Shown here piece by piece: positions 1 through 8,327 of a DNA stretch of 29,528 nucleotides. Position 1 is the first letter of the stretch. Every line of letters begins with the position of its first letter. Location of the stretch: positions 1 to 29,528 of the forward strand of contig JAOZOH010000033.1 of NCBI GenBank assembly GCA_029933365.1, written 5' to 3'. The notes under the pieces are model-generated. The model did not search any database and was not told the DNA's origin. It worked only from the letters and a program-made list of their open reading frames with translations. The translations under genes and the position numbers were made by a program. The stretch is from Desulfuromusa sp. Its GTDB lineage: Bacteria > Desulfobacterota > Desulfuromonadia > Desulfuromonadales > Geopsychrobacteraceae.

Positions 1-236
1 TAGCGGACACCGGGGAAGGGATAGATCCTGCAAGTTTGGAGCATATTTTTGAACCATTTTTTACCACCAAAGCAATTAAAGGAACCGGTCTTGGGCTATC
101 GGTTACTCATGGCATTGTCAAGAGCCATGGTGGCGAAATCGATGTAAAAAGTGAACTCGGCAAAGGGACAACCTTCACTTTGACTCTCCCCATAGAAATG
201 AGGCAGATCGATGACAAACAAAATACTCATTGTTGA
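1..236 (+). CDS. Sensor histidine kinase, C-terminal ATPase end (5' truncated)
   Basis: The window opens inside this gene; the frame is open from base 3 and ends with TGA at 234-236. The visible 77 residues are the last part of a GHKL/HATPase_c domain: a G1-type box (ADTGEGI), an F-box (IFEPFFTTK) and a G2 box (GTGLGLSV), ending in the usual TFTLTLP strand. It would bind ATP and phosphorylate a His in the missing dimerisation domain, then pass phosphate to a response regulator. The next gene starts 26 bases before this stop, so the two are translationally coupled and almost certainly cognate partners. The box spelling is typical of NtrB-like/PAS-containing kinases, but the sensor part lies outside the window, so the signal is unknown. 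Confidence 0.9.
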   Translation, partial: ADTGEGIDPASLEHIFEPFFTTKAIKGTGLGLSVTHGIVKSHGGEIDVKSELGKGTTFTLTLPIEMRQIDDKQNTHC

Positions 237-801
237 TGATGAGGTATTAATTCGGGAAAGTTTACAGGCAAGTCTTGTCCATGCCGGTCATGAAACAAAA
301 ACCGTAGACAATGGTGAAAGGGCTTTGGATGAACTGGATCGGGACGACTATGATCTTATCATTACCGATCTGATGATGGATGGCATTGGTGGTATTGAAC
401 TGATCGAAAAGGTAAGAGAAAAAGACCCCACTCTGCCAATTATCATTATCACTGGATACGGTAAACTTGAATCGGCGGTTGAGGCATTACGCCTGGGTGC
501 TGCCGACTACCTTCTGAAGCCCTATAATGTTGATGAACTTACGCTGCGAATTAACAACTGTCTGGAAAAGCGGGAGTTACAGAAAAAGATAGAGGCCTAT
601 GAAAACATCCTTCCTGTCTGCTGCGAATGTAAAAGTATCAGGGATGATGCGGGTAAAGAGCCAGGTTCCGGGGATTGGCTTTCAATGGAAACCTATCTTC
701 AGCAAACAACCGGGGTGGAATTAAGCCATACGTTTTGTGATAAATGTATGCAGCAGCAGCGAGAAGAAATGAAGGAATTAAAGCGCAGGTTGAAGGGGTG
801 A
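211..801 (+). CDS. Response regulator with REC domain and C-terminal four-Cys motif
   Basis: A 196-residue protein. Residues 1-120 are a receiver domain: acidic pocket D9-D10, phosphoacceptor D53 (in [10 protein letters not shown]), switch T81 and K103 (YLLKPYN). A short helical linker follows (about 117-130). The tail, 133-180, has the pattern LPxCxxCKxIRDD (C137, C138, C140), a conserved-looking W156 and Y162, then SHTFCDKC (C176, C179). From memory this LPxCxxCK...W...Y...SH..C..C pattern recurs at the C-terminus of many REC and PAS proteins of deltaproteobacteria; a metal-binding (Zn or Fe) role is inferred from the two CxxC pairs. There is no helix-turn-helix or enzymatic output domain, so it probably acts by protein contact. 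ATG at 211 overlaps the kinase gene. No clear terminator follows before the convergent gene at 924. Confidence 0.9.
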   Translation: MTNKILIVDDEVLIRESLQASLVHAGHETKTVDNGERALDELDRDDYDLIITDLMMDGIGGIELIEKVREKDPTLPIIIITGYGKLESAVEALRLGAADYLLKPYNVDELTLRINNCLEKRELQKKIEAYENILPVCCECKSIRDDAGKEPGSGDWLSMETYLQQTTGVELSHTFCDKCMQQQREEMKELKRRLKG

Positions 802-923
802 TTTTACTCGGATCGGAAAGAAACAGGATGATCTGAGAGATTTCCCAATAAGTCGTTTTACGAGTCTAGTAATCCACATTCCAACAAATTTTTTTATCAA
901 TTCTTTATCAATAATTGGTCGGC

Positions 924-2342
924 TTATAGGTAGGGTGCAAATAATTTACAAAAAGAATCTCGCAGTCGTAGCGGCAGCGAACGTTTGTCCATCTCTTCAA
1001 GGGAGATTTCACGAGACTGTTCGCGAGAGTGATCGAAATGGACAATCAGCTCAGCGACTGTCTCAGTATCAAAAACTTCCACGTTAAACTCAAAATTTAA
1101 GCGCAAACTACGTGGATCCACGTTTGCTGACCCAATCAGGGCGTATTCATCATCAATCAACAAGAGTTTACTGTGGATAAAGGGCGGTGGCTGAAAATAG
1201 ATATGGGTATTATGCTCAAGTAATTCAAACAGCAAGGCATTGGAGGCCCAAGCGACGTAAGGAAGGTTATTTTTTTCTGGAAGGAGAATTTCGACCTGTA
1301 CCCCTCGCAGGGCTGCGGCATTGATAGCAGCCAGTTGGGCACGGGTTGGGATGAAATAGGGGGTCATAATCCGGATATGGGATTTCGCGCAGGCCAAGGC
1401 ACCGATCAGGATCCAGTTGAGATTTTCATGTGCTTCATTCGGTCCGGCACTGATCCCGCGGCAACAGGCTGTTCCTGCCGCTACTGGAGTTGGCCAATTA
1501 TATGGCTCGCGCTTCTCTTCAGTCGCAAAATGCCAGTCTTCCATAAAAGCATCACGTAACTGTTCACAGATTGGTCCCTCAAGACGGAAGTGGGTGTCAA
1601 TAATACGGTGCGGGTTGTTCTTATCTATCGCCAGGTGCCGGTCACGGATATTCATCCCTCCGGTAAAACTACACTTATTGTCAACAACCAATATTTTGCG
1701 ATGATTGCGTAAATTAAAGTAGAAACTCCCTAACAGGGTGAGGGGGAGAAAAACTGCCGCTTGGACTTTAGTGCCACGAAATTCGCGGCGAATTTTTTTA
1801 AATGAATAAAGCTCGCCGAAAGCATCAATCAATACTCTGACATCGACACCCCGTTCTGCAGCAGCGATTAATTCATTGGCAAACTGCCGACCAATTTGAT
1901 CTGGTTTGAATATGTAGCTGGATAAAAAAATGGATTCCTGTGCTGCACTGATAGTTGCCAGCATAGCAGGATAAGCCTCTTCACCATTGTGGAGAACAGT
2001 AATTTTGTTGCCGCAAATCAGGGGCCGTCGAGTCACGGCATCGGAGAGTTTGATCAGCCCTTGACTGGTACTACTCGTTGGAAAATGTTCAATGTCTGTC
2101 GGGCGCGGTGGCTGATCAACATGCAGCCAATGCATCCCGTGTCCCTGTTCCTGAATCGCTCGAGAGCGGGTGCGGATTCGATTGACACCTAGCAACCAGT
2201 AGAGCAACCCGCCGATTCCTGGAATTGCCAGGCAGGTAATGATCCAACCAGCTGCCGCGCGTGGATCACGTTTGGTCAGCAACGCGTGCCCGGAAGAAAA
2301 TAACGAGAATATCCAGAGGGTGGCCAGCAACAGGGTCAGCAT
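924..2342 (-). CDS. cls: Cardiolipin synthase (phospholipase D family)
   Basis: A 472-residue bacterial cardiolipin synthase that joins two phosphatidylglycerols to cardiolipin plus glycerol at the inner membrane. Two N-terminal membrane segments (about residues 1-20 and 31-52) precede two PLD domains, each with an HxKxxxxD motif: H214/K216/D221 followed by GGMNI, and H390/K392/D397 followed by GSANVDPRS. Length matches the Cls family (about 480). The frame stays open upstream to 2564, but those residues overlap the zinc-ribbon gene and look unlike Cls. ATG at 2342 opens with a membrane segment and has GGGAG about 5 bases upstream, so I chose it. It lies 28 bases downstream of the zinc-ribbon gene, probably in the same transcript. 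Confidence 0.93.
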   Translation of the reverse strand: MLTLLLATLWIFSLFSSGHALLTKRDPRAAAGWIITCLAIPGIGGLLYWLLGVNRIRTRSRAIQEQGHGMHWLHVDQPPRPTDIEHFPTSSTSQGLIKLSDAVTRRPLICGNKITVLHNGEEAYPAMLATISAAQESIFLSSYIFKPDQIGRQFANELIAAAERGVDVRVLIDAFGELYSFKKIRREFRGTKVQAAVFLPLTLLGSFYFNLRNHRKILVVDNKCSFTGGMNIRDRHLAIDKNNPHRIIDTHFRLEGPICEQLRDAFMEDWHFATEEKREPYNWPTPVAAGTACCRGISAGPNEAHENLNWILIGALACAKSHIRIMTPYFIPTRAQLAAINAAALRGVQVEILLPEKNNLPYVAWASNALLFELLEHNTHIYFQPPPFIHSKLLLIDDEYALIGSANVDPRSLRLNFEFNVEVFDTETVAELIVHFDHSREQSREISLEEMDKRSLPLRLRDSFCKLFAPYL

Positions 2343-2370
2343 GGTATCTCCCGGGGTATGAGGATTTCTT

Positions 2371-2703
2371 CTAGCGCAGTGATGTCCCGCAGCGGGGACA
2401 GGTAAGAACAGTATTGGTCGAAACTTTTTCTCCACAGGTCGGGCAGTTGAACCAATGCCGGCAATATCGACACTGTTGTTCTGAGAGCCCCTGCTTTTTC
2501 TTACACTTGGGGCAGCGGCGATACATTTTTCGGCCATTGAGATAGTCTTCAAAAAACAGCCCACAGCGAGGACATTCAGTGGCTCCCGGCCTCACAGTTG
2601 CTTCACAGCCGGGAATTGGGCATTTAAAGACAGTTTTACAATTGCTGCACCAGTATTCCCCTTTGAGAGGTGCCTCGCATTTTTGACATCTTTTAATGGC
2701 CAT
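2371..2703 (-). CDS. Small protein with four zinc ribbons
   Basis: A 110-residue protein made almost entirely of paired cysteines: CQKC, CSNC, CPIPGC, CPRC, CPKC, CRYC, CPTC and CPRC, 16 Cys in total, enough for four zinc-ribbon knuckles in tandem. It is basic, without signal peptide or membrane segment, so cytoplasmic. Double-zinc-ribbon proteins are usually nucleic-acid or protein adaptors; I cannot name this one. ATG at 2703 has GGAG six bases upstream; the longer form starting with TTG at 2715 would place its start codon over this ribosome binding site and is less likely. Located directly upstream of cls on the same strand, it is probably co-transcribed with it, though a functional link is not evident. 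Confidence 0.82.
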   Translation of the reverse strand: MAIKRCQKCEAPLKGEYWCSNCKTVFKCPIPGCEATVRPGATECPRCGLFFEDYLNGRKMYRRCPKCKKKQGLSEQQCRYCRHWFNCPTCGEKVSTNTVLTCPRCGTSLR

Positions 2704-2810
2704 TATCTGCTCCAAAATCTGAATTTTTTCTTTCCCATTTTTCTTGCAGATTCACATCATAGTCGACAAAATTGGAATTGCCAAGGGAAAGGCTCACCAG
2801 GGGATAGTTT

Positions 2811-3182
2811 CTAATCAGCGGAACTATGTTTCAGCCAGTAGCTGAACTCTCCTTCTGCCTGTTCTGCATCGCCGAAGTTTAGTTCAAGCAAACGGCGCAG
2901 GTGCCCCATGCTCTCCGTATCTTCTGAGGTAAAAATAAAGCCATAAAAATTTCCCCGATGGTGAATCAGTTCGCCGATAAACTCCATCCGTATGGAGGTA
3001 TCGGGAAGATAAATACTCAAAGGGATCTGACTTCCAAGTGATAGGGGCAGTTCGCGTGCAGATCTAAATAATGCCCCCTGAAGAGCCAGATCGACCAGAT
3101 CGCAGCGAAAAACATTGTTATCGATGCTGACATCTGTCTCTGTTTTGAAATTGATGCGCCGGTAGTTACGTTGTTCGGTCAT
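2811..3182 (-). CDS. PilZ-domain c-di-GMP-binding protein
   Basis: A 123-residue single-domain PilZ protein. The N-terminus holds the RxxxR motif (R5-NYR-R9) that clamps c-di-GMP; the second motif, normally D/NxSxxG, reads DLALQG, with Ala in place of Ser. The C-terminal segment MGHLRRLLELNFGDAE is the hallmark of the PA4608-type PilZ group, stand-alone adaptors that change shape on binding c-di-GMP. It probably acts in the cytoplasm on motility, adhesion or another c-di-GMP output; the target is unknown. ATG at 3182 has a strong AAGGAG seven bases upstream. It is divergent from prc. The diguanylate cyclase at 24974 is a possible source of the ligand only in a general sense. Confidence 0.88.
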   Translation of the reverse strand: MTEQRNYRRINFKTETDVSIDNNVFRCDLVDLALQGALFRSARELPLSLGSQIPLSIYLPDTSIRMEFIGELIHHRGNFYGFIFTSEDTESMGHLRRLLELNFGDAEQAEGEFSYWLKHSSAD

Positions 3183-3400
3183 GGCAAAGCTCCTTTTGGC
3201 TGCCTTGCGTTGTTATTAACTGGATTGTTCTGTGAGACATATTGTAACAGGAAATTGAATATTTACAGTTTTCTGTGAGGATCTTTTATGCTGGCCGGGA
3301 TTTGTTTTGGAATTGTCTCTTGCGATTGTCTGTCTGTCAGGGTTACATTGTCTTAAGAATTTTAAATCTGAACTGCTATCGAAGCCATGGGGTTATTTTT

Positions 3401-5488
3401 ATGTTTTATCCTGCCAAATATATAAACCGAATTATTCTGGTTCTTCTGCTCACATTGTTGCCTGTCAGTTCCTGGAGCAAAGAAGTTGACCCGTTTGATA
3501 CCAACCGAGCCCGGTTACTTGGGCATATGCTGCAACAACAACTCAGTGGTAAACATTACAGCCAGAAGCCAACTGACGATGCGCTGTCCCATGCAGCTTT
3601 CGATCTCTATTTAAAACAGCTCGACTTTCAAAAACGTTTTCTCCTGGAGGAAGATGTTGCCAAGTTAAACTTTTTTAGAAGTCAGATAGACGATGCTGTC
3701 CGCCGGGGGCGACTAGAATTGCCACTTGCTGGTCAGAATATCCTCAACCAGCGGATTTCTCAGGTACAGGGTATTGTTGCAGCGCTATTAAATGAAAAGA
3801 TCGATCCAACTCTCATCGAAAGTATGGAAACGGATCCGGAAAAGCTGGGCTATGCTGCTGATTTGACAGAACTGCATGAGCGCTGGCGTAAAATTATCAA
3901 AGCACAAATTCTGGGTCGTTATATCAGCTTGCGCGAAGATGATATTGGTGTCGATGATGATGGTAAATTATTGCCTGTTGATAAGGATACGGAAGCCGAA
4001 CTGTTGTTTAAAGCCAAGGAGAAAGTCACTAAAACCAATCGTAACTTGCTGAAGCGGATGCTCGAGGAAACAGCCCAGGATCATTATGATCGTTACCTGA
4101 ATGCAATTGCCCGGGCTTATGATCCACATACCAGTTATCTCCCGCCGACCACAAAAGAGGATTTTGATATTCAGATGAGTGGTTCCTTGGAGGGGATCGG
4201 AGCAACGCTGCGCGAAGATGATAGTTATATCAAGGTGGTGCGGGTTATTCCCGGCAGTGCCGCATCGCGACAGGGGCAGTTGGAGGCGGACGACATCATT
4301 CTCAAGGTTGCAGAAGGGGCTGGCGATCCAGTTGATATTACCGATACCCGGATTCGGGATGCCGTCGCTCTGATTCGGGGAAAGAAGGGGACCGAGGTTC
4401 GTTTGACGGTCAAAAAGTCAGATGGTAGCCGCCTGGTGATTCCAATTATCCGCGATGTGGTGGAAATAGCAGAAACTTTCGTCAAAGGAACAACCGTGAC
4501 CGATGATAAGAGTGGCCAGACCTTCGGTTATATCAAAATCCCCTCTTTTTATCGCGATTACAGTGGCAAAACAGATCGCAATTGTACCGATGATTTGCGT
4601 AACGAGTTGAAAAAACAAAGTAAAGAAAAGATCTCCGGATTGATTCTGGATCTACGCAATAATGGTGGGGGCTCCTTATCTGATGCGGTGAGTGTGACCG
4701 GTTTATTTATCAAAACGGGGCCGGTGGTGCAAATTCGTAGTGGCTCTGGGAAAATCCGGGTTTTGCGTGATGATGATCGTTCGGTAGAATATGCAGGGCC
4801 AATGATTGTCCTGGTCAATCGGTTTAGCGCGTCAGCTTCAGAAATCCTGGCTGGGGCTCTCCAGGACTATGGTCGAGCCCTGATTGTTGGTGACGAGCAC
4901 ACCCATGGCAAAGGAACGGTACAGGCACTGCTTGACCTTGACCGATTTGTCAATCTGCGGGGGATGGAAAAATATATGCCTCTTGGTGCGGTAAAGGTGA
5001 CAATTCAGAAATTTTATCGCATCAGCGGTGAATCGACCCAGGAAAAGGGGGTCATCCCAGATGTTATATTACCGTCACGCCTGGATGGTTTGGAGAGCGG
5101 AGAAAAATATTTAGATAATGCTTTACCGTGGGACCATATTGCTTCGGCAACCTATCAACCCTGGAAAAACTCAGCTAAAAATATTCCCGGGCTGCAACAG
5201 GAGAGTGCCGCACGGATAAAACAGGATAAAGATTTTCAGGAAATTGTTTCCGATGCCAATAATGCCCAAAAGAGGCGCGAAGAAAGCCAGCAGTCACTCC
5301 TTCTGCAGGACATGCTAGCTGAGCGCGACCAGCTGCATGATGAAAGAGAGAGAATGGCACCACATGGTTTAATGGGTGGGGCTGGTGACGATAAAAAGAC
5401 AAAATCTCTGGATGAGGAAATTGCTGATGATCCCTATGTAAGAGAGGGGGTTACCTTGTTGGATGAACTGCTGGACTCTTCCAATTAG
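3401..5488 (+). CDS. prc: Tail-specific periplasmic protease Prc/Tsp (S41)
   Basis: A carboxy-terminal processing protease of 695 residues from ATG 3401. The frame is open further upstream (from 3275), but a signal peptide starts exactly at 3401 (MFYPAK, then a hydrophobic run, then SSWSKE). An N-terminal helical domain (about 25-230) is followed by a PDZ domain (about 240-330) and the S41 protease domain. By alignment with E. coli Prc the catalytic Ser is the middle one of SASAS (S478), with D489 in QDYGRAL and the general base Lys in HGKGTVQ (K504). A C-terminal helical tail of the DUF3340 type completes the E. coli-like architecture (682 aa there). It trims or degrades periplasmic proteins with nonpolar C-termini and limits cell-wall hydrolases. 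The RBS is weak (GGGGTT). Monocistronic. Confidence 0.95.
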   Translation: MFYPAKYINRIILVLLLTLLPVSSWSKEVDPFDTNRARLLGHMLQQQLSGKHYSQKPTDDALSHAAFDLYLKQLDFQKRFLLEEDVAKLNFFRSQIDDAVRRGRLELPLAGQNILNQRISQVQGIVAALLNEKIDPTLIESMETDPEKLGYAADLTELHERWRKIIKAQILGRYISLREDDIGVDDDGKLLPVDKDTEAELLFKAKEKVTKTNRNLLKRMLEETAQDHYDRYLNAIARAYDPHTSYLPPTTKEDFDIQMSGSLEGIGATLREDDSYIKVVRVIPGSAASRQGQLEADDIILKVAEGAGDPVDITDTRIRDAVALIRGKKGTEVRLTVKKSDGSRLVIPIIRDVVEIAETFVKGTTVTDDKSGQTFGYIKIPSFYRDYSGKTDRNCTDDLRNELKKQSKEKISGLILDLRNNGGGSLSDAVSVTGLFIKTGPVVQIRSGSGKIRVLRDDDRSVEYAGPMIVLVNRFSASASEILAGALQDYGRALIVGDEHTHGKGTVQALLDLDRFVNLRGMEKYMPLGAVKVTIQKFYRISGESTQEKGVIPDVILPSRLDGLESGEKYLDNALPWDHIASATYQPWKNSAKNIPGLQQESAARIKQDKDFQEIVSDANNAQKRREESQQSLLLQDMLAERDQLHDERERMAPHGLMGGAGDDKKTKSLDEEIADDPYVREGVTLLDELLDSSN

Positions 5489-5522
5489 TGACGATTCAGC
5501 AAAACCGGGACTGTCCCCGAAT

Positions 5523-5594
5523 GGGGGCTGTCCCAGGCTTTTGCGACGAGAACCACCGCAGTTTCATAGCCCGTAAACACCTGGGACAGCCCCC
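5523..5594. repeat. REP-like inverted repeat, 15-bp perfect arms
   Basis: GGGGGCTGTCCCAGG at 5523-5537 is exactly complemented by CCTGGGACAGCCCCC at 5580-5594 with a 42-base loop. Just upstream lies another short GGGACTGTCCCC motif (about 5508). Such GGGGACTGTCCCC/GGGACAGCCCC words resemble REP sequences linked to REP-associated tyrosine transposases (from memory). It could also end the prc transcript, although no T-run follows. Confidence 0.7.
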
Positions 5595-5682
5595 GATGGA
5601 GCTAGTTTAAGACTCGCTATCAGTAGTTATTTAGGGATATGTACTTGTTGCGTGTCCCCAAATCACGGGTTAACAACCAAAA

Positions 5683-5910
5683 AGGTCGCGGGGTTTCGCC
5701 CCCGCTCGTCGACACACTCTTTTGTCCACCACAAAAGAGTATGCAGAAAAAGGTGCCCGACCTCCTTGCTCGCCGTTGGCGGGTTCCCTCCACGGAACAG
5801 TTGCTTTGAGGAACGGCAAAAACTCAGGCTGTGCCTTCAAACATTTGCCGTTCTTTTTCTCAAATCAACTATTCCATTCCGGCTGCGTCACACGGGATGG
5901 GCAGTTCAAA
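5683..5910 (+). repeat. Dispersed ~228-bp intergenic element, copy 1
   Basis: It matches the stretch at 19334-19557 along its whole length in the same orientation. Shared landmarks in order: AGGTCGCGGGGTT; a hairpin ACTCTTTTGT-CCACC-ACAAAAGAGT; GCAGAAAA; CCCG..CTCCTTG; GTTCCCT; the identical TTTGAGGAACGGCAAAAACTC; CAAACATTTGCCG; TTTCTCAAA; TTCCA.TCCGGC; GTCACACGGGA. The copies differ by many substitutions and small indels. No terminal inverted repeats or target-site duplication are obvious. It contains no gene I believe in. Confidence 0.85.
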
Positions 5911-6024
5911 GCAAAGATAAAGCCCTTATGAAAATCGCTAAAGTTGTTTAAATTAGTACCATGCAGGGCTGTCCCGCGGTTACTATAACATTCCAGATTT
6001 GTCCCAAGTTGTCCAACCCTGTCT

Positions 6025-6966
6025 TTATTTCAACCCGGTACAAAGATTATCTGCTAAGCGGGTCATGAGTTGAAAATAGGCCTCTGATCCTGCGGCAAGA
6101 TCCGCCCCGAGTGGGTCGAGACTCCCGGTTTTTGCCCCGGTTCCTTCGATCACCGTTGCAATGAGGCGTGATTCAAATTGTGGTTCGCTGAATACACAAC
6201 GAGCACCCAATTGCTTGATCTTCTGACGGATATCTTTAATCCTTTTGGCTCCCGGCTTTCTTTCAGGATCAATGGTAATTGAACCCACAGCATTTAATCC
6301 ATAGGCCGACTCAAAATACTGATAGGCGGCATGAAAAACGATATAGGGGATATCTTTGACTGGTGCCAATTGTTTTTTTAAATCCTGATCGAGGCGGCCA
6401 AGTTTTTTGACTAGCTCAGCTGTATTAGCTTGATACCGAGAACTGTGGGCAGGATCCAGCTCCGATAAGGTATTGCCTGTTAATATCACAATCTGTCTGG
6501 CCAGCACTGGATCAAGCCAGAGGTGTAAGTCAGCACTTTGATGCTGTATGTTGTGCTCAGCCGGGGTTTCCTCACTGGAGTGCTTGTGAGCATGTCCCTC
6601 CCAGGTTCCTCCTTGTCGTTTAACTAATAGATATTTTTGCAACTGTTCAGCAAGTTCCAGTTGGTGAGCTTTGTGTCCAAGAGTTGCTAGTGGTTTCTGG
6701 AGAAAGCTTTCTAACTCATGTCCCACCCAGACCACCAATTGAGCTTTTGCCAGAGCGCGTGCTTCAGAAGGGCGTAACACGTACCCATGAGGCGATCCAC
6801 CTCCTTTTACCAAAAGGAGGGGTGTGCCAACTCCTTGCATAACTCCAGCTACTAATGAGTGCAGCGGTTTGATACTGACAACAACCCGAGGGGCGGATGG
6901 TTCGGCAGCCCAAACCGGTGAAAATATACAGCAAAGGATCAAGCAGCTTAAAAATATTTTTGACAT
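6025..6966 (-). CDS. znuA: Zinc ABC transporter, periplasmic binding protein ZnuA
   Basis: A 313-residue cluster A-I (cluster 9) metal-binding lipoprotein-like/periplasmic protein that captures Zn2+ and hands it to ZnuB. A signal peptide ends near VWAAEP. Zinc-ligand histidines fit ZnuA: His in GGSPHGYVLRPSEA (about 60), His in ADLHLWLDP (about 148) and His in VFHAAYQYFE (about 212). A His-rich loop typical of zinc-type binding proteins lies before the second ligand (WEGHAHKHSS...HNIQHQ). Two adjacent ATGs (6969 and 6966) are possible; GAGG is 4 bases from the first and 7 from the second, so I prefer 6966. It is divergent from zur-znuCB and shares the Zur operator at 7016, so it should be induced under zinc starvation. 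Confidence 0.95.
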   Translation of the reverse strand: MSKIFLSCLILCCIFSPVWAAEPSAPRVVVSIKPLHSLVAGVMQGVGTPLLLVKGGGSPHGYVLRPSEARALAKAQLVVWVGHELESFLQKPLATLGHKAHQLELAEQLQKYLLVKRQGGTWEGHAHKHSSEETPAEHNIQHQSADLHLWLDPVLARQIVILTGNTLSELDPAHSSRYQANTAELVKKLGRLDQDLKKQLAPVKDIPYIVFHAAYQYFESAYGLNAVGSITIDPERKPGAKRIKDIRQKIKQLGARCVFSEPQFESRLIATVIEGTGAKTGSLDPLGADLAAGSEAYFQLMTRLADNLCTGLK

Positions 6967-7015
6967 CATATGACCTCATCGATTGATACATCATGAATAG
7001 GTTGATTTATTTGTA

Positions 7016-7032
7016 ATGTTATAATATAACAT
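7016..7032. promoter_or_regulatory. Zur operator between znuA and zur
   Basis: ATGTTATAATATAACAT is a perfect palindrome with 8-base arms around one A. It equals the core of the gammaproteobacterial Zur consensus (GAAATGTTATANTATAACATTTC, from memory). It lies 49 bases from the znuA start and 31 bases from the zur start, well placed to repress both directions, including autoregulation of zur. Confidence 0.9.
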
Positions 7033-7063
7033 CTAATGAATCAAGCTGTTGAGGGAAAATATT

Positions 7064-7573
7064 ATGAGTTTCAGTAATAATCTCCATTTTATATCCGGGG
7101 AACATGATCATCAAAGTTGTCTTGACCATGCGATGGCCAATGCGGAACAATTATGTCAGCAACGCGGGAAACGTTTTACCACGACTCGGCGCCGTGTATT
7201 TGAGCTGATCTGGCAGCAGCATAAGCCGATTGGAGCTTACGAAGTCCTTGAAAAGTTACAACAGGATGGTCGTGCCGCGCCACCAACCGTCTACCGTGCA
7301 CTCGATTTTTTACTTGATCTTGGTTTGGTGCACCGGATTAATTCCTTGAATGCTTATGTTGGTTGTATCCATCCAGAATATCCTCACGATGGACAATTTC
7401 TGATCTGTGAATCTTGCAAGGCTTTTGCTGAGTTGGACTCTCCTCTTATCACTGCTGCGATTGAGCAGAGTGCAGCTGATGCTGATTTTGAAGTACATCA
7501 GCACACGGTAGAGATCATGGGGCTCTGCCCGCGCTGTCGAGTCAAAATTTGTCGTGAGGAAGATGATGAATAG
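7064..7573 (+). CDS. zur: Zinc uptake regulator Zur (Fur family)
   Basis: A 169-residue Fur-family repressor. The winged helix spans about residues 25-90 with the recognition segment [12 protein letters not shown], near-identical to E. coli Zur as I remember it. The dimerisation half has a structural zinc site with two CxxC pairs (CESCKAF and CPRCRVKIC) and regulatory ligands in the [10 protein letters not shown] and EVHQHTVE regions. With zinc bound it would sit on the operator at 7016 and shut off znuA and its own operon. ATG 7064 has GAGGG eight bases upstream; the frame could be extended to a TTG at 7049, but that precedes the RBS. Its 3' end overlaps znuC by about 11 bases. Confidence 0.94.
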   Translation: MSFSNNLHFISGEHDHQSCLDHAMANAEQLCQQRGKRFTTTRRRVFELIWQQHKPIGAYEVLEKLQQDGRAAPPTVYRALDFLLDLGLVHRINSLNAYVGCIHPEYPHDGQFLICESCKAFAELDSPLITAAIEQSAADADFEVHQHTVEIMGLCPRCRVKICREEDDE

Positions 7574-8327
7574 TATCGTGCAACCACTCCTGGAAGTTTC
7601 CGCAGTCGATCTTATTTTGGGGCAGCGCCTCTTACTCGAGAAAGTCAACCTCAAGGTTGGACCAGGGGAGATATTGACCATTATCGGTCCGAACGGTGCA
7701 GGAAAAACAACCCTGTTGCGCGTAGCTCTGGGTCTGCAGAAAGCAACGCACGGAACTGTCAAACGGCAACCAAAGTTGACTGTGGGATATATGCCACAGC
7801 GGCTCCATTTGGATCCGACCTTCCCACTGACAGTTAAACGTTTTCTGGCGCTTGCCTGCAATAATGATCATGCTAGAGTTTTAGCGTTGTTATCCGAAGT
7901 GGGGGCTGCACATGTTATAGATTCGGCCGTGCAGACTCTTTCTGGGGGGGAATTGCAGCGGGTTCTCCTCGCCCGCGCTCTGGTTCGTGAACCGGAGCTC
8001 CTGGTTCTTGACGAACCGGTTCAGGGGGTTGATGTCCATGGCCAGGTTGAACTTTATCAGTTGATTTCACGGATTCGGGAACAACGTGGCTGTGCGGTGT
8101 TGATGGTCTCCCACGATCTCCACCTGGTGATGGCAGCAACCGATCAGGTGCTATGTTTGAATCGGCATATCTGCTGTAGTGGCACACCGGAATCGGTGAC
8201 CAATGATCCGGCATTTGTAGAGCTGTTTGGCCCTGCCGCGGTTCAGTATATGGCGGTTTATGTTCACGACGAGAATCACCACCACGACCACTGTGAAACC
8301 TGTGATAGGAGACCAGCCAATGATTGA
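7563..8327 (+). CDS. znuC: Zinc ABC transporter ATPase ZnuC
   Basis: A 254-residue ABC ATPase powering zinc import. Walker A is GPNGAGKTT (about residue 43), the Q-loop follows in [10 protein letters not shown], the signature is [15 protein letters not shown], Walker B is LLVLDEP and the H-switch is VSHDLHLV. The C-terminus carries a His-rich tail ([13 protein letters not shown]) like that of E. coli ZnuC, and the [14 protein letters not shown] segment is also very E. coli-like. Start is ATG 7563 or 7566 with GAGGA just upstream; a GTG at 7554 is less likely. It overlaps both zur (upstream) and znuB (8 bases, downstream), so the three are a translationally coupled operon. Confidence 0.95.
   Translation: MMNSIVQPLLEVSAVDLILGQRLLLEKVNLKVGPGEILTIIGPNGAGKTTLLRVALGLQKATHGTVKRQPKLTVGYMPQRLHLDPTFPLTVKRFLALACNNDHARVLALLSEVGAAHVIDSAVQTLSGGELQRVLLARALVREPELLVLDEPVQGVDVHGQVELYQLISRIREQRGCAVLMVSHDLHLVMAATDQVLCLNRHICCSGTPESVTNDPAFVELFGPAAVQYMAVYVHDENHHHDHCETCDRRPAND

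Larger units (their letters stand above)
5489..6024. other. Gene-free, repeat-filled spacer between prc and znuA
   Basis: About 536 bases between two convergent genes. It holds an inverted repeat (5523-5594), a ~228-bp dispersed element (5683-5910) and a further GGGCTGTCCCGC fragment near 5966 that echoes the GGGGCTGTCCC core of the first repeat. Short open frames across it (for example 5652-5951) have no convincing RBS, and similar frames appear in the second element copy, so they belong to the repeat and are not genes. Confidence 0.8.

Noticed and set aside
2343..2564. Upstream extension of the cardiolipin synthase frame
   Set aside because: It overlaps the zinc-ribbon gene on the same strand, lacks Cls-like sequence, and ATG 2342 has its own RBS and begins with a membrane helix.
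3275..3400. N-terminal extension of Prc
   Set aside because: The signal peptide starts at ATG 3401; the extra 42 residues would bury it.
5523..5594. Inverted repeat as the prc terminator
   Set aside because: The loop is 42 bases and no T-run follows; better called a REP-like repeat.
5652..5951. 99-codon open frame on the plus strand
   Set aside because: It lies within the dispersed repeat, has no RBS, and its counterpart in copy 2 is equally poor; a repeat-borne frame.
7310..7861. 183-codon frame antisense to zur and znuC
   Set aside because: Shadow of two well-supported genes; no RBS or protein features.
8270..8320. His-rich tail of ZnuC as a novel fusion
   Set aside because: E. coli ZnuC ends in a similar His-rich tail, so it is a family trait.
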